Assembly (NCBI GenBank): GCA_039795755.1
Contig: JBDKLF010000015.1
Coordinates: 1-15,173 of the forward strand
Source of the DNA: JANNXY01 sp039795755
Lineage (GTDB): Bacteria > Patescibacteriota > Minisyncoccia > Phycocordibacterales > CAIZIN01
Direction of reading: 5' to 3'
Length of the DNA stretch: 15,173 nucleotides
The notes under the pieces were generated by a model. It was given only the letters and a program-made list of their open reading frames with translations, was not told where the DNA came from and did no database searches. The translations under genes were made by a program, and so were the position numbers. Each line of letters starts with the position of its first letter. Position 1 is the first letter of the stretch. Shown here piece by piece: positions 6,095 to 12,831 of this stretch.

Positions 6095-7447
6095 ATGACA
6101 AATCGTTCCCCATGGTTACATGAACTCAAACGCGATCGAGAGCCGGTGCTTCTTGATCAAGATGTAAATACTGATGTGGTGGTAGTAGGAGCAGGAATTG
6201 CTGGTATCTCTACTTGTTTCTTTCTCCTCACTCAGACAGCCAAGAGTGTGGTGCTTGTCGACCGATCAAAAGTTGCCCACGGTGCAACTGGTCACAACGC
6301 GGGGTATCTCGCAACATATTTCGAACGGCCATTTGCTGATATGGTCAAAGAATTCGGACTTGAGGCAACTGGTGATGCACATCGTGCGGTTGAATCTGCG
6401 TGGGAATTACTGGATCTCATGTATACCACTGCGGGATTGAATATTCCACTAGCTCGATTCGAAGGTCATATGGGGGTTACTACCAAAGATCAGGTATTAC
6501 TTAATTTAGAAAATAATTGGTACCGTAAAGAAGCAAAACTAAAAACCGAACGAATTCAAATTGCAGACCATGTAGTGTTTGCGCAAGAAATTCCTGATAA
6601 GTACAAAGAGTTGTTTACTTTTGTTCCTCATGAAGAAATTCTTAAGACGCTTGAGACAGAGAATAGTTCTTATATTGCATCGTTTTCATATCAGAAAGGT
6701 ACTGCAAATTCAGCACTATTATCTGAAGGGATTTATACCTATCTTGCTGCTACCTATGGAACACGCTTCAAATTATATGAGCATACCGATATTCAGAAGG
6801 TAGTACTGAGAGACAATGGTGCACTCCTTGATGCGGGATTTTATACCATCAATGCTCAGCGAGTAATCTTGTGTACCAATGGATTCGAACACATTAAGAT
6901 CTTTAATCAAGGAAATCTCGAGATTGATAAGGTATTTCACAAAGATGTTTCAGGTGTGGTTGGATATATGTCTGCATATCTTGAGACAATGAATAAGCCG
7001 CCGCTTGCGGTAAGTTATTTCGGTGAAAAGGGAATTGATTATGATGATGATTATTTCTATCTCTCACGCCGACAATATGAATATGATGGTAAGCCACAGA
7101 ACTTGATTTCAATTGGAGGTCCAGTAAAGAACCTTGAAGACAGAAAGAAATATATTGAGGATTACGAGTATCCCGAAGATGCAAAAGAAGTTATCGATAC
7201 TTTTGTAAAAGATACCTATGACAAAGATCCGAACAAAAAGATTGAATATCAGTTCACCTGGCATGGACTTATGGGATATACTCCGAACAAAATTAGACTG
7301 ATTGGTCCACATCCTCGTAACCCAGTGCTTATGTACAATCTCGGTTGTAATGGACTTGGATTATTACCGTCTATATATGGTGGCAAAAGAATTGTAGACT
7401 ATCTGAGCGGTGCGGAAATACTCCCTATGATTTTTGATCCAAAATAA
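6095..7447 (+). CDS. FAD-dependent oxidoreductase, DAO family
   Basis: A 450-aa flavoprotein of the D-amino-acid-oxidase/GlpD-like group (DAO fold). The Rossmann dinucleotide-binding motif VVVVGAGIAGIST is at 28-40, followed by an acidic end of strand 2 (VLVDRS at about 53-58) and the ATGHNAGYLA loop at about 64-73, which is where such enzymes contact FAD. Near the C-terminus NLGCNGLGLLPS followed by GGKRIVDYL is the second FAD-binding segment of the family. Substrate cannot be told from sequence; amino-acid or amine oxidation is typical of the family. There is no signal peptide or membrane helix. It begins 7 nt after the rnhB stop but has its own promoter; the next gene begins 14 nt downstream, also with its own -10. 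Confidence 0.87.
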   Translation: MTNRSPWLHELKRDREPVLLDQDVNTDVVVVGAGIAGISTCFFLLTQTAKSVVLVDRSKVAHGATGHNAGYLATYFERPFADMVKEFGLEATGDAHRAVESAWELLDLMYTTAGLNIPLARFEGHMGVTTKDQVLLNLENNWYRKEAKLKTERIQIADHVVFAQEIPDKYKELFTFVPHEEILKTLETENSSYIASFSYQKGTANSALLSEGIYTYLAATYGTRFKLYEHTDIQKVVLRDNGALLDAGFYTINAQRVILCTNGFEHIKIFNQGNLEIDKVFHKDVSGVVGYMSAYLETMNKPPLAVSYFGEKGIDYDDDYFYLSRRQYEYDGKPQNLISIGGPVKNLEDRKKYIEDYEYPEDAKEVIDTFVKDTYDKDPNKKIEYQFTWHGLMGYTPNKIRLIGPHPRNPVLMYNLGCNGLGLLPSIYGGKRIVDYLSGAEILPMIFDPK

Positions 7448-7449
7448 CG

Positions 7450-7455
7450 TATAAT
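7450..7455 (+). promoter_or_regulatory. -10 element of the AI-2E-family gene
   Basis: TATAAT, 6 nt before ATG 7462, inside the 14-nt gap after the oxidoreductase stop. No TGn extension and only a weak -35. Predicted leaderless start. Confidence 0.55.
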
Positions 7456-7461
7456 TGCTTT

Positions 7462-8499
7462 ATGAATTCAGATAAAGTACAACTCACCTTTTTTCTTATA
7501 TTATTCGGTGCTATTGGTATATTAGCGTTCTTTGTGTTTTTGCCATTCATGGCAGTGTTGGTGACAGCTGCAATCTTTTCTGTGGTAATGGAACCTTTGT
7601 ATAACAAAGTGCTTCTCAAGGTGGGTAATCATCGAAATGTTGCTGCCGGAATTGTGGTAGGAGTTATTTCTGTAGTAGGAATTGGTTTCTTATCATTAGT
7701 GCTTACTAATGTATTCGGTGAATCAAAGGACTTATATGCACGTATTACTACAGGTCAAGGTGATTATCTTACTGCGATTACGCATGCTATTCAGACCCCG
7801 ATACAAAAAATCATTCCTGACTTCAGTGTTGATTTGAGATCATATGCGAATGGTGCTATAAACTTCGTGAAGACATATGCAGGAACTGTAGTAAGCACCA
7901 CAGCGTCAACTATCTTCTATATATTCTTAGGTATTTTTGCATTCTTTTTCTTCTTGAGAGATGGTAAGGAATTCAGGGCACAGCTCGTATCAATCAGTCC
8001 ATTACGAGATGAGATTGATGTATACATCATAAGCAAAATGAAAGATGCAATTAACGCAGTGGTGAAGGGGACACTCTTCATTGCATTGTTGCAAGGGTGT
8101 CTTGTGGGGATCGGTCTTGCAATATTCGGAGTTCCAAACCCAACACTATGGGGAAGTCTTGCGGTAATTTGTGCAATCATTCCTGGTGTAGGAACCGCTT
8201 TGGTTGCTTTGCCAGCAATTGCATTTCTTGTTATTCAGGGATCTACTGGTGCAGCAGTTGGATTGGCGATATGGCAGCTCATTCTCGTGGGGCTTATTGA
8301 TAATATTCTTGCACCGTATCTCTATGGAAAGGGTTCAAATGTACACCATGTGCTCATTTTGTTCTCCGTCTTGGGTGGCTTGGCATTCTTTGGACCTATT
8401 GGATTCTTGTTTGGACCTTTGGTAATCACATTGCTCTTCGTGCTCTTGCGTGTGTATCGTGTTGTAGTGCTCAAGATCGAAAAAGATCTTAATGACTAG
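7462..8499 (+). CDS. AI-2E family transporter-like membrane protein
   Basis: Integral membrane protein of the AI-2E/YdiK/TqsA-type permease family, 345 aa, normal length. Hydrophobic segments lie at about 8-30, 34-48, 60-82, 150-172, 205-225, 232-262, 265-285 and 298-335. A soluble stretch at about 83-148 with an amphipathic region precedes the fourth segment, as in the family. Typical motifs: FFFLRDGKEF at 160-169, then the region around 226-245 (PNPTLWGSL and CAIIPGVG) and LIDNILAPYLYGKG at 278-291. Members include exporters of autoinducer-2 and Na+/H+ antiporters, so the substrate is not predictable. The start ATG is fixed by the -10 box 6 nt upstream. It ends with TAG. Confidence 0.88.
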   Translation: MNSDKVQLTFFLILFGAIGILAFFVFLPFMAVLVTAAIFSVVMEPLYNKVLLKVGNHRNVAAGIVVGVISVVGIGFLSLVLTNVFGESKDLYARITTGQGDYLTAITHAIQTPIQKIIPDFSVDLRSYANGAINFVKTYAGTVVSTTASTIFYIFLGIFAFFFFLRDGKEFRAQLVSISPLRDEIDVYIISKMKDAINAVVKGTLFIALLQGCLVGIGLAIFGVPNPTLWGSLAVICAIIPGVGTALVALPAIAFLVIQGSTGAAVGLAIWQLILVGLIDNILAPYLYGKGSNVHHVLILFSVLGGLAFFGPIGFLFGPLVITLLFVLLRVYRVVVLKIEKDLND

Positions 8500-8505
8500 G
8501 TTTTC

Positions 8506-8536
8506 TTGTCTATCCACATATTTGTGGTAAAGACAA
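8506..8536 (+). other. Interrupted inverted repeat downstream of the AI-2E-family gene
   Basis: TTGTCT (8506-8511) pairs with AGACAA (8531-8536), and CCACA (8514-8518) with TGTGG (8523-8527) around a 4-nt loop, with small internal mismatches. There is no T-run on either side, so it is not a classical intrinsic terminator. It could be an mRNA 3' end stabiliser or an operator upstream of the TATAAT at 8559. Function not known. Confidence 0.4.
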
Positions 8537-8558
8537 ATTAAGCAGCTGTCTTGCGTTG

Positions 8559-8564
8559 TATAAT
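8559..8564 (+). promoter_or_regulatory. -10 element of the DUF4383-like gene
   Basis: TATAAT, 7 nt before an in-frame GTG at 8572 and 34 nt before the ATG at 8599. By the rule seen elsewhere in the window the message would start on the GTG. No clear -35. Confidence 0.5.
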
Positions 8565-8571
8565 AGTAAGT

Positions 8572-8982
8572 GTGGCTTTATTAGATATAAATAAACATAT
8601 GGCAAAAACATTAGCTATGGTTTTCGGTATCGTGTTCCTCCTTGTAGGAGTTCTTGGTTTTGTAACCTCAGGACCACTTCTCGGACTATTCCTTACCGAC
8701 GGTGTTCATGATGCAATTCACTTATTGGTAGGTATCGTTCTTGTTGCGGTTGCAGCAAAGAATGGAAATTCAGCAGGTGCTTTGAAGGTATTTGGAGCAA
8801 TCTATCTCCTTCTTGCAGTAGTAGGATTCTACCAGTTCGGAACAAATGGATCTGGAATGCTTCTCGGTATTGCAGCTGCAAACGGTGCAGACAACTTCCT
8901 TCACCTTGTGCTTGGAATTGTACTCCTCGTTGCTGCTAAGTCATCTGGTTCAACATCAGCTGCTCCAATGCAAACAATGTAA
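8572..8982 (+). CDS. DUF4383-like small membrane protein
   Basis: Small integral membrane protein, 136 aa from GTG 8572 or 127 aa from ATG 8599. It has four hydrophobic helices, arranged as two similar halves. Each half holds a Gly-rich helix followed by a His-containing helix: VHDAIHLLVGIVLV in the first half and ADNFLHLVLGIVLLVA in the second. This H-L-x-x-G-I pattern, with NGADN before the last helix, is what I know from DUF4383 proteins. Function of that family is unknown. The C-terminal tail is Ser/Thr/Ala-rich. The GTG start is preferred because TATAAT ends 7 nt before it; the ATG start has no Shine-Dalgarno either and lies directly before the hydrophobic helix (MAKTLAMVFG). The gene is its own unit with two hairpins behind it. 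Confidence 0.75.
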   Translation: MALLDINKHMAKTLAMVFGIVFLLVGVLGFVTSGPLLGLFLTDGVHDAIHLLVGIVLVAVAAKNGNSAGALKVFGAIYLLLAVVGFYQFGTNGSGMLLGIAAANGADNFLHLVLGIVLLVAAKSSGSTSAAPMQTM

Positions 8983-8983
8983 T

Positions 8984-9001
8984 AATTACTTTCGAGTAAT
9001 T
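8984..9001 (+). repeat. Hairpin with TTCG loop after the DUF4383-like gene
   Basis: AATTACT (8984-8990), loop TTCG, AGTAATT (8995-9001): a perfect 7-bp stem starting 2 nt after the stop codon. There is no T-tract directly after it. Together with the next hairpin it forms a tandem pair at the 3' end of the message. Confidence 0.55.
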
Positions 9002-9005
9002 GTGT

Positions 9006-9034
9006 AAAAAGTCACGGATATTCCGTGACTTTTT
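9006..9034. terminator. Strong bidirectional intrinsic terminator
   Basis: AAAAAGTCACGGA (9006-9018), loop TAT, TCCGTGACTTTTT (9022-9034): a perfect 13-bp stem with an A-run on one side and a T-run on the other, so it can work in both directions. It ends the DUF4383-like transcript. Its last T is the first base of the extended -10 of the next gene. Confidence 0.88.
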
Positions 9035-9042
9035 GCTATACT
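9034..9042 (+). promoter_or_regulatory. Extended -10 promoter of the Gmad2 gene
   Basis: TGC plus TATACT (9037-9042), 6 nt before ATG 9049. The place for a -35 is inside the terminator stem and has no match. The box rules out the in-frame GTG at 9025, which lies in the terminator. Confidence 0.65.
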
Positions 9043-9048
9043 ATAGAT

Positions 9049-9501
9049 ATGAAAAAACCACTCTCAATATATGTGTTAAGTTTTATGTTCATTGGATTAT
9101 TGTGTGGAGCATTTGCATTTCGAAGTGAAATGAAATCAGATCATGTTGCAGTACAAGATACTGTTGAACAACAACTTCCTTCTGTAATTATTGATATTCC
9201 ACAGTCAGACGAGATGCTTTCGAAGTCATTTGTTACAAAAGGTAAAGCTCGAGGAACGTGGTTCTTTGAAGGGAGTTTTCCTATAGAAGTAATTGATAAT
9301 AACGGTACATTGCTTGGTAATGGTGTTGCTCACGCACAAGGTGATTGGATGACCAAATCATATGTTGCATTTGATGCTACAATTACATTTGTTCCTGCAA
9401 CAAGTACAACTCATGGTTTTGTTTTGTATAAGAAAGATAACCCATCTGGTTTGCCGGAACACGATGCAGTGATTGCAGTACCAGTAACCTTTGCAAAATA
9501 A
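9049..9501 (+). CDS. Exported protein with Gmad2 immunoglobulin-like domain
   Basis: A 150-aa secreted or membrane-anchored protein. The N-terminus is a signal peptide or signal anchor (KK at 2-3, hydrophobic 5-24). No lipobox is clear: Cys19 lies within the hydrophobic stretch (GLLCGAF). Residues about 46-150 match the Gmad2 bacterial spore-germination-type Ig-like domain: GKARGTWFFEGSFPIEVID at 65-83, AQGDWM at 96-101 and KKDNPSGLPEHD at 128-139, closing with a PVTF strand. The domain is common on surface proteins and binds unknown partners. It is the first gene of a tight run (9049-10909) reading outward from one promoter. The next gene starts 1 nt after its stop. Confidence 0.83.
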   Translation: MKKPLSIYVLSFMFIGLLCGAFAFRSEMKSDHVAVQDTVEQQLPSVIIDIPQSDEMLSKSFVTKGKARGTWFFEGSFPIEVIDNNGTLLGNGVAHAQGDWMTKSYVAFDATITFVPATSTTHGFVLYKKDNPSGLPEHDAVIAVPVTFAK

Positions 9502-9502
9502 T

Positions 9503-9787
9503 ATGGAATCAGTACTTAAGGCAGATATATTCTTTTTTGTAACTACCATTGCGGTGGTATTACTTACTATTGGTGGAATAATAATTATTATTTATATTCT
9601 CCGAATTGTTAAAAACATGAAAGACGTTACTGATCGATTGAGAGATCAGACGGTCAAGGTAACAGAAGATCTTGATGAATTGAGAAAGTCAGGATTGAAA
9701 GGAATGTTGGCATATATAGTAAAGTTGGGCGGAGGATTATTTAAAAGACGTAACAAAAAACAACATGAAAAAAAGCACAAAGAATAG
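9503..9787 (+). CDS. Single-span membrane protein with coiled-coil tail, 94 aa
   Basis: I cannot assign a family with certainty; it resembles small DUF948-like proteins in layout. Residues 8-34 form one long hydrophobic helix rich in Ile and Val. Residues 35-63 are charged and heptad-like (MKDVTDRLRDQTVKVTEDLDEL), and the tail from 80 on is almost all Lys, Arg, Asn, His, Gln and Glu. The likely topology is N-out with a cytoplasmic basic tail. The ATG at 9503 follows the upstream TAA by a single base (TAATATG) with no Shine-Dalgarno, so translation is probably coupled. A TTG at 9491 is in frame but would overlap the upstream gene. Its 3' end overlaps the next gene by 23 nt. Confidence 0.72.
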   Translation: MESVLKADIFFFVTTIAVVLLTIGGIIIIIYILRIVKNMKDVTDRLRDQTVKVTEDLDELRKSGLKGMLAYIVKLGGGLFKRRNKKQHEKKHKE

Positions 9788-10145
9788 TATTCGTAATGCA
9801 GCAATTGGCACAGGTATTGCAGCTGCAGTGGTTGGCGCAGCAGCGTATGCACTCAAAGACAATCCAAAGGTAAAGAAGGTAACTGAAGCAATGAAGAAAG
9901 AAATTATCCGTGAGGCACATAAGGTACAAGCAGTGTCAAAGGCTGCATATGACAAAGTTGCCAAGCAAGTAATGGCTAAGTACAAGAAAGCTACACATGC
10001 AGATGTGTGGGAATTGGTTGATATGAGTAAGGAAGCAACGCAATCATGGAATAACTTCAAGGTACTCGCTTCAGGAATTGCTAAGGAGGCAAAGAAGGTA
10101 GTAAAACAAGTTAAGAAAGACATCAAGAAGACAAAGAAAGCATAA
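9765..10145 (+). CDS. Lys-rich small protein with glycine-zipper helix, 126 aa
   Basis: Family not certain; YtxH-like in general appearance. Residues 11-29 form a small-residue helix (AAIGTGIAAAVVGAAAYAL), a glycine-zipper type membrane segment. The rest, about 31-126, is helical and Lys/Ala-rich, with a repeated pattern of K, A, V and E that suggests amphipathic coiled coil, and ends in KKDIKKTKKA. It overlaps the preceding TM protein gene by 23 nt in another frame, a sign that the two are made together and may act together at the membrane. The basic tail could bind nucleic acid or phospholipid; this is inference. No Shine-Dalgarno is present. The gene ends 2 nt before the methyltransferase. 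Confidence 0.72.
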   Translation: MKKSTKNSIRNAAIGTGIAAAVVGAAAYALKDNPKVKKVTEAMKKEIIREAHKVQAVSKAAYDKVAKQVMAKYKKATHADVWELVDMSKEATQSWNNFKVLASGIAKEAKKVVKQVKKDIKKTKKA

Positions 10146-10147
10146 AC

Positions 10148-10909
10148 ATGGCAGAGGATAAGACATCATGGGGTGAGGTTGCTGGGTGGTATGACAGAGT
10201 GGTTGAATCAGATGATTCATACCAGACCAAAGTAGTATTGCCACAACTTATACGTGTAATGAATATCACAAAAGGCGAGCGTGTCATTGATGTTGCATGT
10301 GGGCAGGGGTTCTTCGCGCGTGCCTTTCAAAATGCTGGTGCGCATGTAACGGGTATTGATATTGGAGAGAATCTCATTGCTATCGCACGTGAGAAATCAA
10401 AGGACATAGAATATGTTGTAGGGAGTGCTGAATCATTACAAGGTATTACTGATGCTCAGTATGATAAAGCAACGATAATACTTGCTTTGCAGAATATTGA
10501 GAAATTACAGGATACTTGCACATCAATTGCTCGTGTACTTAAATCGCAGGGGAAATGTTACATTGTACTTAATCATCCATCATTCAGAATTCCAGGGCGA
10601 TCGTCTTGGGAATTCGATACGATTAATTATGTTCAGTATCGTCGTGTTGATGGATATATGAGTGAGAGCAAAAAAGAAATGATTATGAATCCTGGAGCAC
10701 CTATACAAGATCAAATCGTTACTTGGTCATTCCATAGACCGCTGCAAGTCTACACTAAGGCACTGTTCAAAGCAGGATTCGCGATCACTCGTATCGAAGA
10801 ATGGGGGTCTCATAAGGAGAGTGAGCCAGGTCCACGCCAAAAAGCAGAAGACAAGGCACGAAAGGAGTTTCCACTGTTCATGCTTCTCGAATTACAAAAA
10901 CTGGTATAA
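10148..10909 (+). CDS. Class I SAM-dependent methyltransferase
   Basis: A 253-aa Rossmann-fold methyltransferase. Motif I VIDVACGQG (46-54) binds SAM and an acidic residue at the end of strand 2 (GIDIG at 69-73) contacts the ribose. GSAES at 92-96 and an LALQNIE segment at about 116-122 match motifs II and III of the UbiE/type-11 group. The C-terminal part (about 150-253) is specific and rich in aromatic and charged residues. The substrate is unknown; quinone, lipid or small-molecule methylation are all possible. There is no signal peptide. It begins 2 nt after the Lys-rich gene and probably shares its transcript. Its TAA stop lies inside the -10 box of the glutaredoxin gene. Confidence 0.85.
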   Translation: MAEDKTSWGEVAGWYDRVVESDDSYQTKVVLPQLIRVMNITKGERVIDVACGQGFFARAFQNAGAHVTGIDIGENLIAIAREKSKDIEYVVGSAESLQGITDAQYDKATIILALQNIEKLQDTCTSIARVLKSQGKCYIVLNHPSFRIPGRSSWEFDTINYVQYRRVDGYMSESKKEMIMNPGAPIQDQIVTWSFHRPLQVYTKALFKAGFAITRIEEWGSHKESEPGPRQKAEDKARKEFPLFMLLELQKLV

Positions 10910-10910
10910 T
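10902..10910 (+). promoter_or_regulatory. Extended -10 promoter of the glutaredoxin gene
   Basis: TGG plus TATAAT (10905-10910), 7 nt before ATG 10918. The methyltransferase stop TAA is bases 3-5 of the box. No -35 match. Predicted leaderless start. Confidence 0.6.
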
Positions 10911-10917
10911 ACCTATT

Positions 10918-11154
10918 ATGAATATCATTGCATATATAAAGACTGGTTGTCCGTGGTGTATCGGAGTGACAAATTATTTCAAAGAAAAGGGGATTGTGTA
11001 TGAAGAAAAGAATGTTACCGAGAGTCCCTCACTATTTGAAGAGATGAAGACGCTTTCAGGACAGACCAAAGCACCGGTGGTGATTATTGATGGTTATATG
11101 CTCGCAGATACTGACAAAGACGCAGTTGATGCTTATCTAAGTACCAAGCAATAA
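10918..11154 (+). CDS. Glutaredoxin
   Basis: A 78-aa thiol-disulfide oxidoreductase of the thioredoxin fold. The active site CPWC is at 11-14, within YIKTGCPWC. The cis-proline is P53 (KAPVVIIDG at 51-59), and the glutathione-binding region follows (YMLADTDKDAV). Pro-Trp between the cysteines is a less common variant of the usual CPYC. Length is normal for a short bacterial glutaredoxin. It is cytoplasmic. It has its own -10 and is followed 1 nt later by the VanZ-like gene, so the two likely form a pair. What reduces it (glutathione or another thiol) is not visible here. Confidence 0.92.
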   Translation: MNIIAYIKTGCPWCIGVTNYFKEKGIVYEEKNVTESPSLFEEMKTLSGQTKAPVVIIDGYMLADTDKDAVDAYLSTKQ

Positions 11155-11155
11155 T

Positions 11156-11650
11156 ATGTCATTTGGAATCGGTGCACTGTATCTTGGGTTGATTACGGTT
11201 GGAATGGTAGTAGTCTATTCCGTACTCTATGTAGGCTTTCAGAAGATATTTACTCAGAAATACAAACCATTTTCACGTAAATCATGTTTCTCAATAGTGA
11301 TACTTACGATACTTAGTATTGCGACGTATTATATTAGTTTTAACTTCTTTACTGATCCGGTGCTCGGTAATCGATTCTTACATGCCTTTGGTGGTGGATT
11401 CGTGCTTTTTCTTGTTGCACATGCAGCATTGCAAGATGCAGGTATTGTTCTCAAACAATCGACTGTATTTATTACTGGATTCATGATCGTGACCTTGCTT
11501 GGTCTCTTTAATGAAGTACTTGAAGCGTTCCTTCAGCAACATGTTGATTTTGTATTTGCACCGAGTCTCACTGACACACTACTTGATCTAGTGAGCAATA
11601 CGGTTGGATTTATAGTGGCCTATCTTGTATCTCTCAAGTCAAATGCGTAG
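11156..11650 (+). CDS. VanZ-like membrane protein
   Basis: A 164-aa integral membrane protein with hydrophobic segments at about 5-25, 42-62, 73-92, 102-124 and 145-162. Polar residues sit in the helices in the manner of VanZ and related families: H76 with GGG at 79-81, E120 and E123 in FNEVLEAF, and D140, D144 and N148 in TDTLLDLVSNTVG. The role of this family outside teicoplanin resistance is unclear; a membrane or cell-wall function is probable. The ATG at 11156 comes 1 nt after the glutaredoxin stop (TAATATG) without a Shine-Dalgarno. Its last 31 nt overlap the 3' end of the convergent MFS gene. VanZ membership is from motif arrangement and is not certain. Confidence 0.7.
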   Translation: MSFGIGALYLGLITVGMVVVYSVLYVGFQKIFTQKYKPFSRKSCFSIVILTILSIATYYISFNFFTDPVLGNRFLHAFGGGFVLFLVAHAALQDAGIVLKQSTVFITGFMIVTLLGLFNEVLEAFLQQHVDFVFAPSLTDTLLDLVSNTVGFIVAYLVSLKSNA

Positions 11651-12810
11651 CGCAATCCTACAATAAAGATAATACTTGCACCTATAATGAACATGTTCTG
11701 AAGGGGAACATAAAGAAGTACCACTGCACCAATAAGAGGAGTAAGAATAAAAGCAACAGCATGAGACATTCTAAACACTCCTATAATGTCTGCATCAGTG
11801 GGTTTTACTTGTTTGAAGAAATAACTTTCTGTTGCTATTTCTACTACTGCTGCTCCGATTCGCGATGCCACGAGCATCATGGTCCAAATAATCCATGAAT
11901 GGGTGTCCATCCAACCAATAGTTGAAATAGCAATTCCCATAAGGATAAAGCCACCAATAAGAAGTTCTTTTTCTCCATAACGCTCATCAGAAATTCTTCC
12001 TACGGGATACTCAAGTATTACAAAGGGAATAAGCATAATACTGAACATGAGTGCAATTTCAGACAATGAGAATCCAACTACTCTCTGTAGATACAAAGGG
12101 AGATAAATCGTCATAATTGAATAGAATATCTGTAACACCACATTGTCGATAAGTATGTTGCGTATTGCTTTGTGTGAGGTGAGACGAGTGAATACTTTAC
12201 GTACTTCAACTCGTTTATATGATGGGTCTTTGAATGTTCTAAACTGAGAAATAACAATGAATGCAAGTGGGATAAGGAATAGTGATGCGAGTGTGTAGAG
12301 ATCGCCAAAGTTATGATCATGTAGAATATACCCTGTAATTACTGTTGCAATAATAGGTGGGGTATTGATGATGGTAAGAAATAGTCCCCGATTGCGTCCC
12401 TGTTCGTTCTGATTGGAATAACTATCAAGTATGACATCAAGACAGTATACAATTGCTGGATTGAGTGCGTGTTGAGCGATAAAGGCAATAATTGCAATGG
12501 GAGCATAGACAGTATGTGCAAGTGTAAGTAGTGCGACGAATTCGAGGGCTATGAGAGTAATGAGCAATTTGAAATTACCATATCGTCTGAGTATGCGATG
12601 TGCATTAAGGAGGATGGTGATATTAACAATTGATCCAGCAATGTAGACATAGCCAATCCATGAGTCCTGTAAGAACTGGGAAAGGAAACTTGAATTGATG
12701 TATACAAAGATGAAGTAATGGAATGATACAAAAAGAACACCAAGGTACACGGGAAATGTCTTTGATGTTGGTTTTGTCTGAAGTGAATGATGCAATCGAA
12801 GGTGCCGCAT
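11620..12810 (-). CDS. Major facilitator superfamily transporter
   Basis: A 396-aa polytopic membrane protein with about 12 hydrophobic helices in two halves joined by a charged loop (about 190-218). A motif-A-like sequence GRISDERYG lies at 271-279, between helices 8 and 9, and its weaker counterpart NAHRILRRYG at 69-78 is between helices 2 and 3. The substrate cannot be read from the sequence; drug or metabolite efflux is common in the superfamily. The start at ATG 12810 is preferred over GTG 12813 because TAGAAT ends 6 nt before the ATG. It lies 22 nt downstream of RNase J. Its 3' end overlaps the VanZ-like gene tail to tail. Confidence 0.88.
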   Translation of the reverse strand: MRHLRLHHSLQTKPTSKTFPVYLGVLFVSFHYFIFVYINSSFLSQFLQDSWIGYVYIAGSIVNITILLNAHRILRRYGNFKLLITLIALEFVALLTLAHTVYAPIAIIAFIAQHALNPAIVYCLDVILDSYSNQNEQGRNRGLFLTIINTPPIIATVITGYILHDHNFGDLYTLASLFLIPLAFIVISQFRTFKDPSYKRVEVRKVFTRLTSHKAIRNILIDNVVLQIFYSIMTIYLPLYLQRVVGFSLSEIALMFSIMLIPFVILEYPVGRISDERYGEKELLIGGFILMGIAISTIGWMDTHSWIIWTMMLVASRIGAAVVEIATESYFFKQVKPTDADIIGVFRMSHAVAFILTPLIGAVVLLYVPLQNMFIIGASIIFIVGLRYAFDLRDTR

Positions 12811-12816
12811 CACTCT

Positions 12817-12822
12817 ATTCTA
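12817..12822 (-). promoter_or_regulatory. -10 element of the MFS gene
   Basis: TAGAAT on the minus strand, 6 nt before ATG 12810, in the short gap after the RNase J stop. No clear -35. Predicted leaderless start. It may add to readthrough from RNase J. Confidence 0.5.
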
Positions 12823-12831
12823 CTGTATTTT

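Noticed and set aside
9025..9048. GTG 9025 as start of the Gmad2 gene
   Set aside because: It is inside the right arm of the terminator hairpin and upstream of the -10 box. The ATG at 9049 gives a normal signal peptide.
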